A stretch of DNA of 64,000 bases from Drosophila miranda (lineage: Eukaryota; Arthropoda; Insecta; Diptera; Drosophilidae): NCBI RefSeq assembly GCF_003369915.1, contig NW_022881603.1, positions 34,965,522-35,029,521 on the forward strand, given 5' to 3'. A program made the translations under genes and the position numbers. The notes beneath the pieces were generated by a model that worked only from the letters and a program-made list of their open reading frames with translations, searched no databases and had not been told where the DNA came from. Of this stretch, positions 1-10,873 are shown piece by piece. Each line of letters starts with the position of its first letter. The first letter of the stretch is position 1.

Positions 1-1761
1 CAGCTGTAGATATGCCCGTCCGCAGTGGATCCTTGCGCGGATGCCACAGAGGAAGTCGAGCCCCAAGATGAAGTCGTCTAATACCGTGGGGAGTATAAGA
101 AGAGATACCTGTGTTTCTTGCTGATCCAGGCGCACTGTGACTGCTATCGCTTGGTTGATCTCCTTCCTGGTTCCGTCTGCCAGGCGGATCCTGGTCCTCA
201 CCTCTCGCCTGTTCTCGGTCGTCTCTATCTCCTTCGCCAGCCGCTCACTGATGAAGGATCGTGTGGCTCCAGTGTCGAGGGTGGCCGCAAATGCTCTCCC
301 ATTGATGTCCACCAGGGCAGCGATCCTTCCTCCGGTCATTCTTAATGGGTGGTTTTCTCCTGTTCCTGGGTGCGCGCCTCCGTCCATGTCCCAGTTGGGC
401 GGAGACCCGACCCGTTTCCCGACGCTGGTTTCCGGCAGCAGTTGATGGGCCGGACCCCGGCCACATTCCCAACAGAACAGCTTCTGTCGGTTTGTGCACC
501 CACCACTGAAATGGCCGTTTTCCCCGCAGTTCCGGCAGGCTCGTTGTACATCGATCGCCTGCTCTTGCTCCTGGCCGATTCCTCGGTTGGCGATCTCGGT
601 TTTCCCGGGTGTCTCGTGTGTGTTGCCTCGTTGTGGGTTGGTTCCACTGCCGGTATCGGCGGCACGGGGTCGATGGTTCTGCGTGGTCCCGATGCTGCGG
701 AGTGCGTCTCGGTCCCGTGCGGTTTCGTAGGCCGAGACGAGCTGGGTCAATTCTGTGAGTGATCGGAAATCTTGTCTGCGCGTGTACATTTGATACTCCG
801 GACGGAGATTTTCGTAGATCCGCTCGAGTTCCTGTTCCCGAGTATACTGGGCTCGTTGCATCATCAGACGCAACTCGATAAGGTAATCCCGGAAGGATTC
901 CTTGGGCTTCTGTTCCCGACTTCGTATGGTGTCTTCCAGCCGCTGGAAGTATCTGGGGGGCAGGAAGAATTCTAGGAATTCTTTCCGAAAGTCTGTCCAA
1001 TTCTGTCCCTGCATCTGAAAAGTTCGGAACCATCCTTCGGCCTTACCTGTAAGGAGACCGGAGATGGCTCGCGGCAACTGCTCTGGGCTCCCGCCTTATG
1101 ATTCCACTCGCTCCTCGAGCCTTTCGATGAACGCTAGTGGGTCCGCGTTGCCGTCGAAAGTAAATCCCCATTTCCGGAGTTTGTCCGCCAGTAACGAGTA
1201 CGAGATCTCACCCCCTCCGGGGCGTGAGACCCGATGTCCCTGAGGAAGACGTGGATGTTCTCCTTCCGTGGTTGTCTGGTGGCTAGGCGTGGCCAGGGGT
1301 CCAGCGGTAGTGGGTACTGGCGCGTGGTTCTTGCTGGACGCCTCTGGTCTGGTTCCTTGGAGTGGTCCTTGGGCAGCTCGTTGTGGTTGCTCGTCCTGGG
1401 CGGCCGGTGTCTCGGTTGCTGACTCGCGGTATCCGTGGGTGGATCCTTGGCTCGTGCTGGGCAGCTCGGGTACACTTAATCGCAGTTTTGGTCCCTCCTT
1501 GCTGTCTTCCATCTTCGTCCGGCTCTCTGGCCCGGGTGACGTGGCTGGACTCCGGTGGTCCCTGGGGCTCGGTATGTTCCCAAAGTGCGTAGCCAATTCA
1601 TCCAGCCTTGCCTGCACGGCTTCGGGGTGCCCAGGGCGTGCGATGAATGCGGTGATCCGGCTCCGTAGATCCTCCACCGTCTAGGTTTCTCCTAGTCCAA
1701 ACTCCTTAGCCAGGCTCTGCAGCTCGTCCTTCCTGCGGGACGCTATCCAGCGGATGTTCAT
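1..1761 (-). pseudogene. gag-protease of the LTR retrotransposon, two in-frame stops
   Basis: One continuous reading frame runs from an ATG at 1761 past the left edge. In order it shows a short basic N-terminus, a retrotransposon gag domain (roughly 1160-760, including WGFTFDGNADPLAFIERLEE), a CCHC zinc knuckle at about 540-500 (CRNCGENGHFSGGC), a second degenerate knuckle (CWECGRGPAH, last Cys missing), and an aspartic protease with the active-site triad LDTGAT near 270. The frame is interrupted by TAG at 1681-1683 and TAA at 1096-1098; sequence on both sides of each stop stays in frame and gag-like, so these are point nonsense changes. Capsid/nucleocapsid and polyprotein processing are the family roles. 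This copy cannot make a full-length product. Confidence 0.85.
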
Positions 1762-1811
1762 CCTGATCCTGTTCCACTAATAATGGCACCGGTGTGAGTC
1801 GTTATCAGCAC

Positions 1812-2113
1812 GGTACTGGGTCAGGGCTCCTATACTAGGATACGCGGCACTGGGTGGAGAGTCCTGTTCGAAGGACACGCGGCACGGTACTGGATCGGGG
1901 ATCCTATACTAGGATACACGGCACTGGGGTGGGGGGATCCTGTCGAAGGATACGTGGCGAGGTACTGGATCGGTGATCCTATGCTGGGATACACGGCACT
2001 GGGGTGAGGGATCCTGTTCGAAGGGCACGCGGCACGGTACTAGATCGGTGATCCTGTACTAGGATACACAGCACTGGGTTGGATGATCCTGTCGAAGGAT
2101 ACGTGGCGCGGTA
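1812..2113. repeat. Tandem repeat, ~74 bp x 4, in retrotransposon leader
   Basis: Four consecutive degenerate copies each contain a 'ggtactggatcgg' start, a 'ggatacacggcactggg' middle and a 'cctgtcgaaggatacg' end. They lie between the gag start and the Tc1 insertion, so in the 5' untranslated leader. Confidence 0.8.
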
Positions 2114-2119
2114 CAGGGA

Positions 2120-2222
2120 AAGGTTCTGTCTGACTGCTCGGTGGTAACTGTGTGACTGCTCGGTAACAACTACCTGACTGCTCGGTAATGACTGTCTGAC
2201 TGCTCGGTAACAACTGTCCTGA
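2120..2222. repeat. Tandem repeat, ~23 bp x 4, in retrotransposon leader
   Basis: The phrase 'ctgactgctcggtaacaac' recurs four times with small changes. It is a second, unrelated tandem block directly next to the 74-bp block. Confidence 0.75.
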
Positions 2223-2339
2223 CCGGTGTCCCTGCTCCGCCTTATATTGGCCGTGGCCATGGCTTTGTGGCCGAGGGCTCCTCTGCCATGTAGCTGCTCC
2301 TCTGCGATCGCCGGCTGTCCCTCGCTGCTCCGTTGTTCT

Positions 2340-2570
2340 ACCGCTGCTTCGCTGCTTGGCTGCTCTGTCACTCCTTGGCTGCTCTGTCACTGTCTCGCTG
2401 CTCTGTCACTGCCTCGCTGCTCTGTCACTGTTTGGCTGCTCTGTCACTGTCTCGCTGCTCTGTCACTGCCTGGCTGCTCTGTCACTGTCTCGTTGCTCTG
2501 TCACTGCCTGGCTGCTCGTTCACTGTCTCGCTGCTCTGTCACTGCCTCGCTGCTCTGTCGCTGCGCCTTC
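2340..2570. repeat. Tandem repeat, ~18 bp x 12 or so, in retrotransposon leader
   Basis: The core 'ctgctctgtcactg' followed by 'tctcg', 'cctcg' or 'cctgg' recurs about a dozen times and decays rightward into 'gctgctttgctgctctgccgctg'-like sequence to about 2700. Long open frames here are by-products of the period being a multiple of three. It is leader DNA, not a gene. Confidence 0.8.
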
Positions 2571-3153
2571 TCCGCTCTGCCGCTGCCACGTTGCTCTGTC
2601 GCTGCTGCTTCTCCTCTCTGCCGCTGCCTCCTTGCTCTATCACTGCTGCTTTGCTGCTCTGCCGCTGCGCCGCTGCTGCTGCTTTGCTACTCTGTCGCTG
2701 GTGCCGCTTTGTCGCCGTCGCGTGCCAAAGTTTTAGGCGCCGTCCGCGGCCATTTTCTCCCGGCACGTGGTGCTGTGTCTTCGGCGTCTCTCCCCGTCTC
2801 TTTCTGTCGCGTAGGTGGCTGGCCGCGTGGTTTTTTTTCCGCGTGGTTTTCGCCGGCGCGTCTGGGACACGTGCCGGCGGCTGTTGCTTGGGGGGTATTA
2901 GAGAAACCAGCCCCAGCTGTACATACATACATATGTTTGTAAGTCGAGGGATCAAAGATTGGTGCTGGCTATTCGCCGGGACTCTGATTTTTGGCTGCTA
3001 ATCACTGATTTTAAGTTTTCCTTCCTTTTCTCCTGCTGCTTTTCCTGATCCGTGGCTCCTAAGCATCGTTTGCTGTTTTGCTTTTGTGGGTCTTGCCTTT
3101 TAATTGTTGGCTGTTGCTTGGTTCCCTTTTCACTTTTAACTGCTTTTCACTTA

Positions 3154-3926
3154 CAGTGGGTAACTTTAATATTCGGCATTTTTTTTTTCAACTTCAAACG
3201 CGAATAAAATGCATTAAACTACAAAAAAATAAAAAATTTTAATGAGGGAATAAAGCTTGAAGTTTTACCTTTTCAGAGAGGTATATATAATAATGATTTT
3301 ATTTTAAATGAAGATAGAAAATATAATTAAACAAAAAAAGCCTCAAAATATGCGTTACATTAATATTCGGCATTACCTTATACAACTAAAAAATAACTAC
3401 TTAATCTAGAAAAATAACTTAATTTAATATTTTCTGTGATAGCCATTATTATTTATGGTATCGGCTAGGCGTTTTGGCATATTTTTTATTATATTTTGTG
3501 TATATTCATGACCAATTTTGGCCCACTCTTCTTGAAGCCGTTTCTTCAGCTCGGGTATGGACGATATTGGTGTCTTATGCACACGGCGGTCCAGCTCACT
3601 CCACAAATTTTCGATGGGGCTTAGATCAGGTGATTGGGGTGGCGTATCTATGACCTTTGGGCAGTTGTAAAGCAGCCAGGACCTTATCTTATGGGCCTTA
3701 TGTTTCGGGTCATTGTCCTAATATAACTTGAATGTTTCGGAAATGCCCATTTTCTGCGCCGACTGCTTTAAATTTTCTCTCAACATTTTTAGATATTGTT
3801 CCTGGTTCATTATCCCTTCAATAAAAACCAGATTCCCTACTCCTTTTGTCGAAATGCAGCCCCAAATCATAACGCTCCCGCGTTTGAAGTTGAAAAAAAA
3901 ATGCCGAATATTAAAGTTACCCACTG
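3154..3926 (-). mobile_element. Tc1-like DNA transposon, internally deleted, nested in the retrotransposon leader
   Basis: Perfect-looking inverted termini of about 49 bp start CAGTGGGTAACTTTAATATT at 3154 and end with its reverse complement at 3926, flanked by TA on both sides as for Tc1/mariner target duplication. A subterminal copy of 'taatattcggcatt' at about 3361-3374 suggests the IR/DR terminal organisation of some Tc1-like elements. The interior carries the C-terminal half of a transposase on the minus strand. Confidence 0.9.
3424..3884 (-). pseudogene. Tc1-like transposase, C-terminal half
   Basis: The minus-strand frame begins inside the right inverted repeat with KRGSVMIWGCIS, continues to the second catalytic aspartate in DNDPKHKA and to PPQSPDLSPIENLW carrying the final acidic residue (DD34E pattern), and ends NNGYHRKY-stop at 3424. 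An in-frame TAG at 3718-3720 sits just before DNDPKHKA. The DNA-binding half and the first catalytic Asp are absent because the inverted repeat is fused straight onto the WGC motif. The family cuts and pastes DNA at TA sites; this copy is inactive and could only be moved in trans. Confidence 0.88.
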
Positions 3927-3959
3927 TATTCCCTATGCTCACCGACTCTCCCCTCGTGA

Positions 3960-3977
3960 GTCCCTGCTCGGGCGCCA
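3960..3977 (-). other. Primer-binding site, tRNA-Lys type
   Basis: On the minus strand, two bases inside the LTR end, lies TGGCGCCCGAGCAGGGAC. It resembles the sequence complementary to the 3' end of tRNA-Lys used by several retroelements. It fixes the element's orientation and the inner LTR border. Confidence 0.8.
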
Positions 3978-3979
3978 TC

Positions 3980-5558
3980 TGTAAGGAAGTTCTCAGGCCA
4001 AGGTACAGCTTCTCAGTCTGTCCAGGGCCCGGTCCTTCCCCACAGCAAAATTTGTTGTGTGAGGACCTAAGGGGAGAGCCGCTCGTGGCGAAAGCGCGCC
4101 CGTGGGGTGGATCGTGGGATGTTTGGGCCTGGCCCGGCCACGAGGCGTGGGTGAAGCCGTGCTTGGGAGCTGCAGAGACGTGCGTTGGGGGTCATGTGTG
4201 GCGGGAGACGGGGTTTGGGTCAGGGATCGGAAAGGTGTGGGAGAGGGGAGCCCAGCCTAGCAGATGCCGCATGATCCACGACTCACATCTGCGTCGCCGG
4301 GTCCCCGGGCGAGGGTGTAGTAGAGGGAACCCAGCTTTGCGAATGCCGCGTGAATCCACGACTCACATCCAGCATCGCCGGGTCCCTAGGGGAGAAAGGT
4401 ATAGGAGAGGGAAAACCCAGCTTGGTGAATGCCGCATGAATCCACGACTCACATCCACTTCGCCGGGCCTCCCGGGAAAAGGGAAGAGAGGGGGAGGGGG
4501 GTGAGTGACTCCTACGGGCGAATGTTCTGAGACAGAGATTGGGTTGAGGTTGGTGTCTTTATTGTTTTCGGATCATTTCCCTACTTAAAATCCCGCGCCT
4601 GCAGCGGGGAAATAAACGCCAAAAAAAATATCATAAACAACATGTGGGCATAGATATGTAAAGAAACTGCGGGAATGTTCTGCTTATACCTGCCTACTGC
4701 ACCGATCTATCCCCCCCAGAGCTCACATACGTGAGGTGGCTCACCCTTGTGTACCTTCTTTGGGTCCTGTTCTCCCACGGCGGGTCCTCGTCACTTCGGT
4801 GGCTTCCTTTGCACACCGCGTGGGTGCGGTCACAGCTGGTTTTATTCACCGCGTGCGTGCGAACACGGCTAGTTTTTCACATCTCTTTTGGCTTCCGCCG
4901 CACAACCGGTCTGGCTCAGCCCTCGGAGATCACTCTCGAGCTTGGCTCGCGCTGGACCGTGCCAGGCCTCGGCTTTTCTTTTTCGCAGATTCTCTGCCGC
5001 TTCGCTGCTGCGCCGCCTTCGGCTGCCGGCCTCGGCTGCGTGGGTATATGGCTGCGTGGGTGTATTGCCTGCTTCGCCGTCGGCTCTTTTCCTTGGCTGC
5101 GTGGGCGTAAGACCGATCGGTGGCTTCTCTGCCGCTTCGCTCTCTTTCATGTTGTCTCTTTTCGTCTGCGTATAGCCGTTCTCTTCCTTTCGTTGGCTGC
5201 GTGGGCGTAAGAGCGTATCTCTTTCGTGTTGGTTCTCTTCGCCTTCGTATAGCCGTGGTGTGCGTCTCTTTTCGCTGCGTGGTCGTAGTGTGCGTCTCTC
5301 TTACGTGTTGGTTCTCTTAGTTCTAATAAGTAAAAAGGGCTACTGTTTTCGGGTTTCTTAGCCTATTTCTTACTTTAATAGGTGAAAATAAGGATTCATT
5401 GTTGCTTGTCTTGGTAATACTAATAATAATAGAAGTAATAAAATCGGATAATAGTGATAATGAACTGAGATAATAATGAAATTAGATAACAAGCCGTCGG
5501 GGCAGTCCCTTCAGGGTATGGTGTCGTGGTCAGTGTTGTGGAGGCTTATGCCTTCACA
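3980..5558 (-). repeat. 5' LTR of the retrotransposon (~1.58 kb)
   Basis: The borders are TGTGAAGG at 5558 (minus strand) and CCTTACA at 3980 next to the primer site. The LTR is long and repeat-rich, with candidate polyadenylation signals on the minus strand near 4561 and 4611. A second LTR is not in the window, so the outer border rests on the inverted terminal bases and on gene A flank resuming at 5559. Confidence 0.75.
4235..4480. repeat. Tandem repeat, ~80 bp x 3, inside the LTR
   Basis: Three copies share 'cccagc', 'gaatgccgcatgaatcc', 'acgactcacatcc' and 'cgccgggtcc'. A looser repeat family with 'gctgcgtgggcgtaag' occupies about 5030-5330 of the same LTR. Confidence 0.75.
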
Positions 5559-5745
5559 ACGTGATTTATTGCCGCTGATTTGTCTACGTTTTCAAAATTT
5601 ACTGTTCGCCCTTCAAGTCAATTGCAATATGTCTTAGGGTGTAGCAGCGTATTAAATGTCCCTTTCATGAAGAAACATATTCTTTTTAGTCCTACTTAGT
5701 CGTAGTTAGCCCTACTATATGTACAAATCTACCTAAAGATAATAA
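5559..5745. other. 3' flank of a gene A copy destroyed by the LTR element
   Basis: From 'acgtgatttattgccgctg' onward this matches the DNA just after the stop codons of A1 and A2. The retrotransposon border lies within the last two codons, so the rest of this gene A copy was displaced beyond the element or lost. Confidence 0.85.
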
Positions 5746-5817
5746 ATTTAAAAAATTATAATTTTGTACGATAAAACGTAATTGTAATTGGGAACCCAAG
5801 ACCCGGACCAGAGGCCT

Positions 5818-7307
5818 CTAAGAGCTGCGACAACGGAAGCAGGATTTGAATCCCCGCTTAATAGCTCGTATGTTGTGTACGACCTCCTCCTATCATAAAG
5901 AATAATCATTAGATCCATTAAACGACAGAATACGATCACTTACCTGCATCAGATTGAAGCACATGGCAATCACGGCCATTCCCTGCAATAGATATACGGC
6001 ACAGAGAATAAAGCTGACCTCAACTTTGTCCCTATCGGCGGTTATCTATCAAGAGAAAGCTCATAGACGGTTCTTATTTGTATTCGTGATGATCTTACCA
6101 CCCGGTCGCCTGGCACCAAATCACCAAATCCAATACTGCTGAGCGAGATTAAGCAAAAGTAACTGCCATCCAAGTAGTTCCAGTCCTCCCAGCGACCGAA
6201 GAGCAAGGCACCCCACAGAATGTACCTGAAAGAGAAGGAGTGCAGCGTGTTTAAGGGATCTGTGTGTGGCAGCATTTTAAGAAGTCTGCAGCTCTTACCC
6301 GACCATGACAAAAAAGCAGACTGTCAGAGGGACAGTTATCTCATCCGTGCTGCCGCGTATCTCTCGCTCAATATCCGAATCGGATCCGCTGTACGCCACA
6401 TCCACGATGCTGGAGCTGTGATAAGAGCTCTTCGTGTAGTCGGTGCTACTGCTGCTGTTGCTGTTGCTGTTGGTGGTAGAGCTGCTGTTGGAGTAGCTAC
6501 TGCTTCCGCCGCCACTCTCCATGTGGTGCATTTGGAGCTGAAATTATATGTGTGATGATATCCCACTTGATGAGAGACGCTCTCACTCACCGCCCGCGCA
6601 AGATGTCGCATCTTTCGTCTCTCCCGTATTATCCGGCGCTTGGCCACTCCAGGACATATGCGGCACAGGCAGACCTTGGAGTAAATCCACTTGAAGGACT
6701 TGGCCAGCACATCGCCAATGTTTGAGAGGTAGAGCAGGAACAAAGGCATCCCGATTATCGCATACAGAATGGTCGCCAGCTTACCCCACTCGAAGTGGGG
6801 TGTTATGTTACCATATCCGATCGTTATGATAACGGTCAGCGAATAGATAAAGGCTCCCGAGAAGCTCCATTGCTCCACATCGGTCCCTTCAGTTGCTTCT
6901 TAACAATCGCCCGCTGGTACTCCAGAAGTACGTCATTGACACTAAAAGCGTAGAATAGTCTAGTTTAGTTTATGATTTGCTCAGTTGTTAGCTATATGTC
7001 ACCGTTTCCTGTAGGCCTTGTGGTCGAAGAAACTAATGTTTTCGGCCGTCAACTCCCAGATGCGCGTGAGGCACTCCCCGCTGACATTGCGCTCGATGAA
7101 CCTATTCGGCTTCTCCGACCTGAGTCGCTCGTATTCGAAGATTTCGATGGCCTGGAATATAAAGGCGCCGCCAATCGTGTAGAAGGTGACTAGCAGTATG
7201 ATGCCCACATTGCTGAACATGAAGGCCGTGAAGTGGCGGCAGTGATCCTTGAATCGTTGAAATGCTGGCTTCTCCTTCCGGCGTTCCACTGTCGTTTGCT
7301 TGGACAT
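5818..7307 (-). pseudogene. K1: two-pore-domain K+ channel copy, frameshifted
   Basis: Six exons on the minus strand with consensus splice sites: 7307-7003, 6941-6591, then exons 3-6 ending at the TAG at 5818. The product layout is M1 (NVGIILLVTFYTIGGAFIFQ), first pore TTIGYGN-type filter, M2, a Ser/Asn-rich cytoplasmic loop, M3, second pore SSIGFGD, M4 and a short basic tail. This is the K2P order for leak K+ channels of the plasma membrane. K1 lacks one base at about 6882 ('catcggtccc' versus 'catcgggtccc' in other copies), which shifts the frame in exon 2 before the first pore. Exon 5 is intact here, unlike in K2, K4 and K5. The start is the ATG of MSKQ; an upstream in-frame ATG at 7487 is probably in a 5' UTR interrupted by an intron ending 'tttacag'. 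Confidence 0.9.
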
Positions 7308-8306
7308 GCTTCGAGCCGAGTGTCCTGCGCCTGGCCCCCATTGGCATTGGGCGTTTGGGGAGACGATGGGACCGCAGTAGAGCTGTAAATATACGATATG
7401 AGGGCTTGAGTGACGCCCCAAAGGATTTCCTGCACACCTATCGCTAAATATATCCGTGATTACTCGCAGTTTAGCCCAAACACACAAAGTGGTAAATAAA
7501 CAAAACGCTGGCTATATTATCAAAGTGCTTAGACTTAGCGGCCATAAATCTTTGCGAGCAATGGACGGATTCGGAACGTACGAATGAGTGTTCATGTGTG
7601 TGCCCGTACGAGTATGCTGCCTTGCCTGTACGAGTAGGTGTTTTATTTTTATAGTATAGTCTGGGATTATCGTGCAATATACGATCTGCAACGCATACTC
7701 GTAAAGATCTAGATACATTGTTTTAGTGCTGTCCGGACAGAGTTTGGATACCATTTTGCACCTACTCGTAGTTTACGAGTACATATGTATGTACATGCTA
7801 TGCTACATAGAATTTCCAGGCGATCAGAGATTCCATTCCATTCCGCATTGCGTAGTGAATTCATGCGTGTGAATATGCGTGCGGATTAATCAAGAGAAAA
7901 TATTCATATAAATAGTAATAATTAAGCTGGCAACTACTGAATGAATGAAAGAAGGGTAGCTGTGCTTCAAATGAAACGGAGATTCTTGTAATTTCTTAGT
8001 GAAAGGACTTATCTATTAGAATGTGAAATTTTGGTTCCATGCACTCGCTGTTTCCACTGTTTTCCTCAGTAAGTAGCGCCCCGGCGGAGTGAGCGAGTCG
8101 AAACAGCTCTAATATTTGTCGTTAGATAGAAAAGAATGAAGGAATAAATTGTACAAGTCACATATATCTCTTCACAACATTGTACATATGCTGGGTACCA
8201 GGTGTGTGTTGCGGGAAGTGCTTTTGCTTGTAATGGATTGTTGCTGATGTTGTAATCGCCCTTAAAATCAGCAGGCGAACAAAAAAATGTAGATAGCAGA
8301 ATGAAC
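7308..8306 (-). other. K1 5' UTR, promoter flank and unassigned upstream DNA
   Basis: 7308-8030 is repeated upstream of K2 (26094-26830) and in part at the other copies, so it is the ancestral 5' region of the channel gene, with a probable 5' UTR intron. 8031-8306 is seen only here; nothing in it was recognised. Confidence 0.6.
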
Positions 8307-8984
8307 GATAGCTGCGGACACCGCAACTCTACAGCTATACCCGATACTAAGTCAGTATGGCTCTCCTCCGGCAGACGCCGCTAATAATAAACGACACGAC
8401 AAACAAACGATAATAAAACACGAGAGACAGAAAATCAGTCTGAGCGTGACGTCGGGCGCTGCGTAGCCAGTGCAAATTGATTTGTTCCTTTTGGGTATAA
8501 AAATAATCCGATCTGATCCAGATTCAGCAGTCAGATAGATATGGTCATTATCTATGATTCTGCGTTTTTAGTTTTCTCGAATCTGCAATATTGTGGATGC
8601 AACAGATTTTCGTCCTTTGTGGGGGCGGAATGGGGTGGGGCGAAATTCTGAGATATACGTTTTATAGTGAGATCTAACAGAAGTGCGGATACCAAATTTG
8701 GTTAGTCTCGAATCAACTTTCATAGAGATCGGTTGTGTCGCGCTTGTGCAAAGTTGTTTTCTTTATTCTGCTTTAGCGGAGCATTCTCTTGTGTGCTAAA
8801 AATAGCATACATCGTAAATTCGGGTGCTGCTTTGTGCGGTGTCGGCAATTGGACAAAAACAAAAAACACATTTGTGAACGTTTTTACAACTGTATTCACT
8901 GCCCTTCGGGCAAGACATTCCCCTCAGTCTGCGCACAGCCGCACAAGAGGGGCAATAAAAACTTCGCTTATCAGCTACGGTATA

Positions 8985-10873
8985 ATGAATGCGAATAGTT
9001 CATCTGACTCTCGGCTTAGAAATAAGCGGACTGATCATGAGAGAATGCTTCTAATATCAGGCAAATTACCTTCTGAGATTCGTTCTGAGTACCGTTCAGA
9101 GGCTGAACGCTCTACATGCACAGAAACCACAACAACAGTAACATTCACTAGTGCCACCAACAACACCACCTACACCATGGCAACTGCTACAATAAGCAGT
9201 ATCTGCCCTGCACTAAGCTTTGATAGCCAAGAAAACTCCATATCCACATGCCCCGACGACACTGAGGCAAAAACACTTCGCACTGCTGCCGAACGACTTC
9301 TGGATGCTCAAAAACGGAGAACGGGCAAAAGAAAAAACGATCAGACTTTGTCATCTAAATCTAAACAAGGGAGCGGCGGCCGGGACCTGGGCTTGCCCCC
9401 CACTACAAGCCAACAGGCAAACACCAACAACAGATTTTCCATTCTTGACACGAACATCCCAAGTGATAGTAATAATGAGGAAGTTCGGATGAATGTAGAT
9501 GCAGACGCTGGAAATGACCAACTGGATGAACACCTTTATGAAGCAGTTAATACAGACCAGTGTCTTCAAGGAGAATCAACGAGCTCTGGTAATCAGCTTA
9601 AAGGCCCTCCAAAACCACCGCAAATAGTTGTCAATATTAGCAACTTAAATGACTTATTTGATGTCATAAAGGACGTTGCAAATTTGAATAACGTTGTCGT
9701 CAAAGCTAACCAGGGGAAAACGGTCAGAATCCTCCCCAAAGACAGTGATACCTATAGAGCAATTGTGGATTGTTTCGATGCCATTGGAATAGAATTCCAC
9801 ACATACCAATTGCAGACTGAAAAGCCTCATAGAATTGTTGTAAGAGACCTACATCATTGCACCCTAAACAATGATATTACCGCCGATTTTAAAATGTTGG
9901 GCTTCGAGGTCCTTCACATCCATAATCCAAGCTCAAGGACTAACAAGGACGAAAAACTTAATATTTTTTCATTAATATTAAGCCTTGTGCAAAAATTAAC
10001 GAAATTAACCAAGTCAAGACCCTTTGCCGCCAAAAAATAAGGATTGAAAGGATGCGAAAATCCACAGAGATTGCTCAATGTCGTCGATGCCAGGATTTCG
10101 GCCACACAGCCAAATACTGCCGCCGACATCACAACTGTGCCAGATGCGGTGAAAATCACCAAACCTCACAATGCACACGCCCCCTAGATGCACAGCCAAC
10201 CTGCATTCACTGCTCTGGAAGCCATATGGCCAGTTACAAAGGATGCCAATGGTATCAGGAGTTTCTACGCCGATCAATGGGCTCCGCAAAGAAGGCAATT
10301 AATACGAACAGGACGGGTCATGTCCCCTTAAATAATCAAGTGGCATATGCTTACTCTACCACACTTCCTGGAGACCAGCAACAGTTTCCTACCTTGCAGT
10401 CTAGTCACAAAAAGGGGGCTAATAGACCAACAATACAGCAGAACCAGCGAAATATTGTTCAGCACCAACCTTTGGTAGGCACTAGAAGTTAAACAGGAGC
10501 CTCCTATGCTGCCGTAGCAAATGGTAATTCAAATGCAATACCTGCTACACCTGCTCAGCGTCGTTTTCATAGTCTACAAGCGCATCAGCCACAAGGATTG
10601 AATAACCAGCAACAGAATTCATATGAAGTTCATGCACTGCTACAACAACAGCAGACAAAATTTCAACAATGGCAACAACAGCTCCAACAGCAGCAGCAGC
10701 AGCAGTTTCTTATGTGGCTACAGCAACAGCAGCAAGAACAGCAGCAGCATAATAGTCAAGCCAATCAACGCCTTGAAAAACTTGAAAAAATGGTTTTTGA
10801 ATTGGCCAACACGATTAAGCAATGGGCTGGATCTAATCTTCAGCTCCAGAACAACGTTTCAGCATCTCAATGA
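8985..10873 (+). pseudogene. LINE ORF1, gag-like nucleic-acid-binding protein, frameshift and nonsense
   Basis: The ATG at 8985 opens a frame with a Ser/Thr-rich N-terminus, a conserved central domain (about 9610-9960, VVNISNLNDLFDVI) and three CCHC-type knuckles at about 10080-10220 (CRRCQDFGHTAKYC, CARCGENHQTSQC, CIHCSGSHMASYKGC). The knuckles lie in a different frame: the homopolymer 'attttttc' at about 9963 is the probable frameshift. TAA at 10490-10492 then interrupts the frame, which resumes as a Gln-rich region and ends TGA at 10871-10873. Family role: chaperone and RNA packaging of the LINE transcript. ORF1 and ORF2 overlap as ATGA. Confidence 0.85.

Larger units (their letters stand above)
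1..5558 (-). mobile_element. LTR retrotransposon, 5' part (Ty3/gypsy order, long LTR, tRNA-Lys-type primer site)
   Basis: Read on the minus strand the order is a long LTR (5558-3980), a primer-binding site, a repeat-rich leader interrupted by a Tc1-like element, then gag and the start of the protease running off the left edge. LTR ends TGTGAAGG and CCTTACA are matched inverted termini. The right border abuts the stop-codon region of a gene A copy, whose 3' flank resumes at 5559. Long LTRs, a Lys-type primer site and a zinc-knuckle gag recall the Osvaldo/Ulysses group of Drosophila elements; that assignment is from memory of the group and is unverified. Pol beyond the protease lies outside the window. 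Confidence 0.8.

Noticed and set aside
2226..3001. Long Cys/Leu-rich open frames of 126-238 codons on the plus strand
   Set aside because: They are by-products of the short tandem repeats in the retrotransposon leader; three overlapping frames are open at once, as expected from a repeat period divisible by three.
4731..5320. Open frames of up to 159 codons in the LTR
   Set aside because: They lie in low-complexity repeat sequence of the LTR and show no domain.
6999..7487. Upstream in-frame ATG adding 60 residues to the K2P product
   Set aside because: A good acceptor 'tttacag' precedes the MSKQ start and the additional residues look untranslated; the extension is probably 5' UTR read through an intron.
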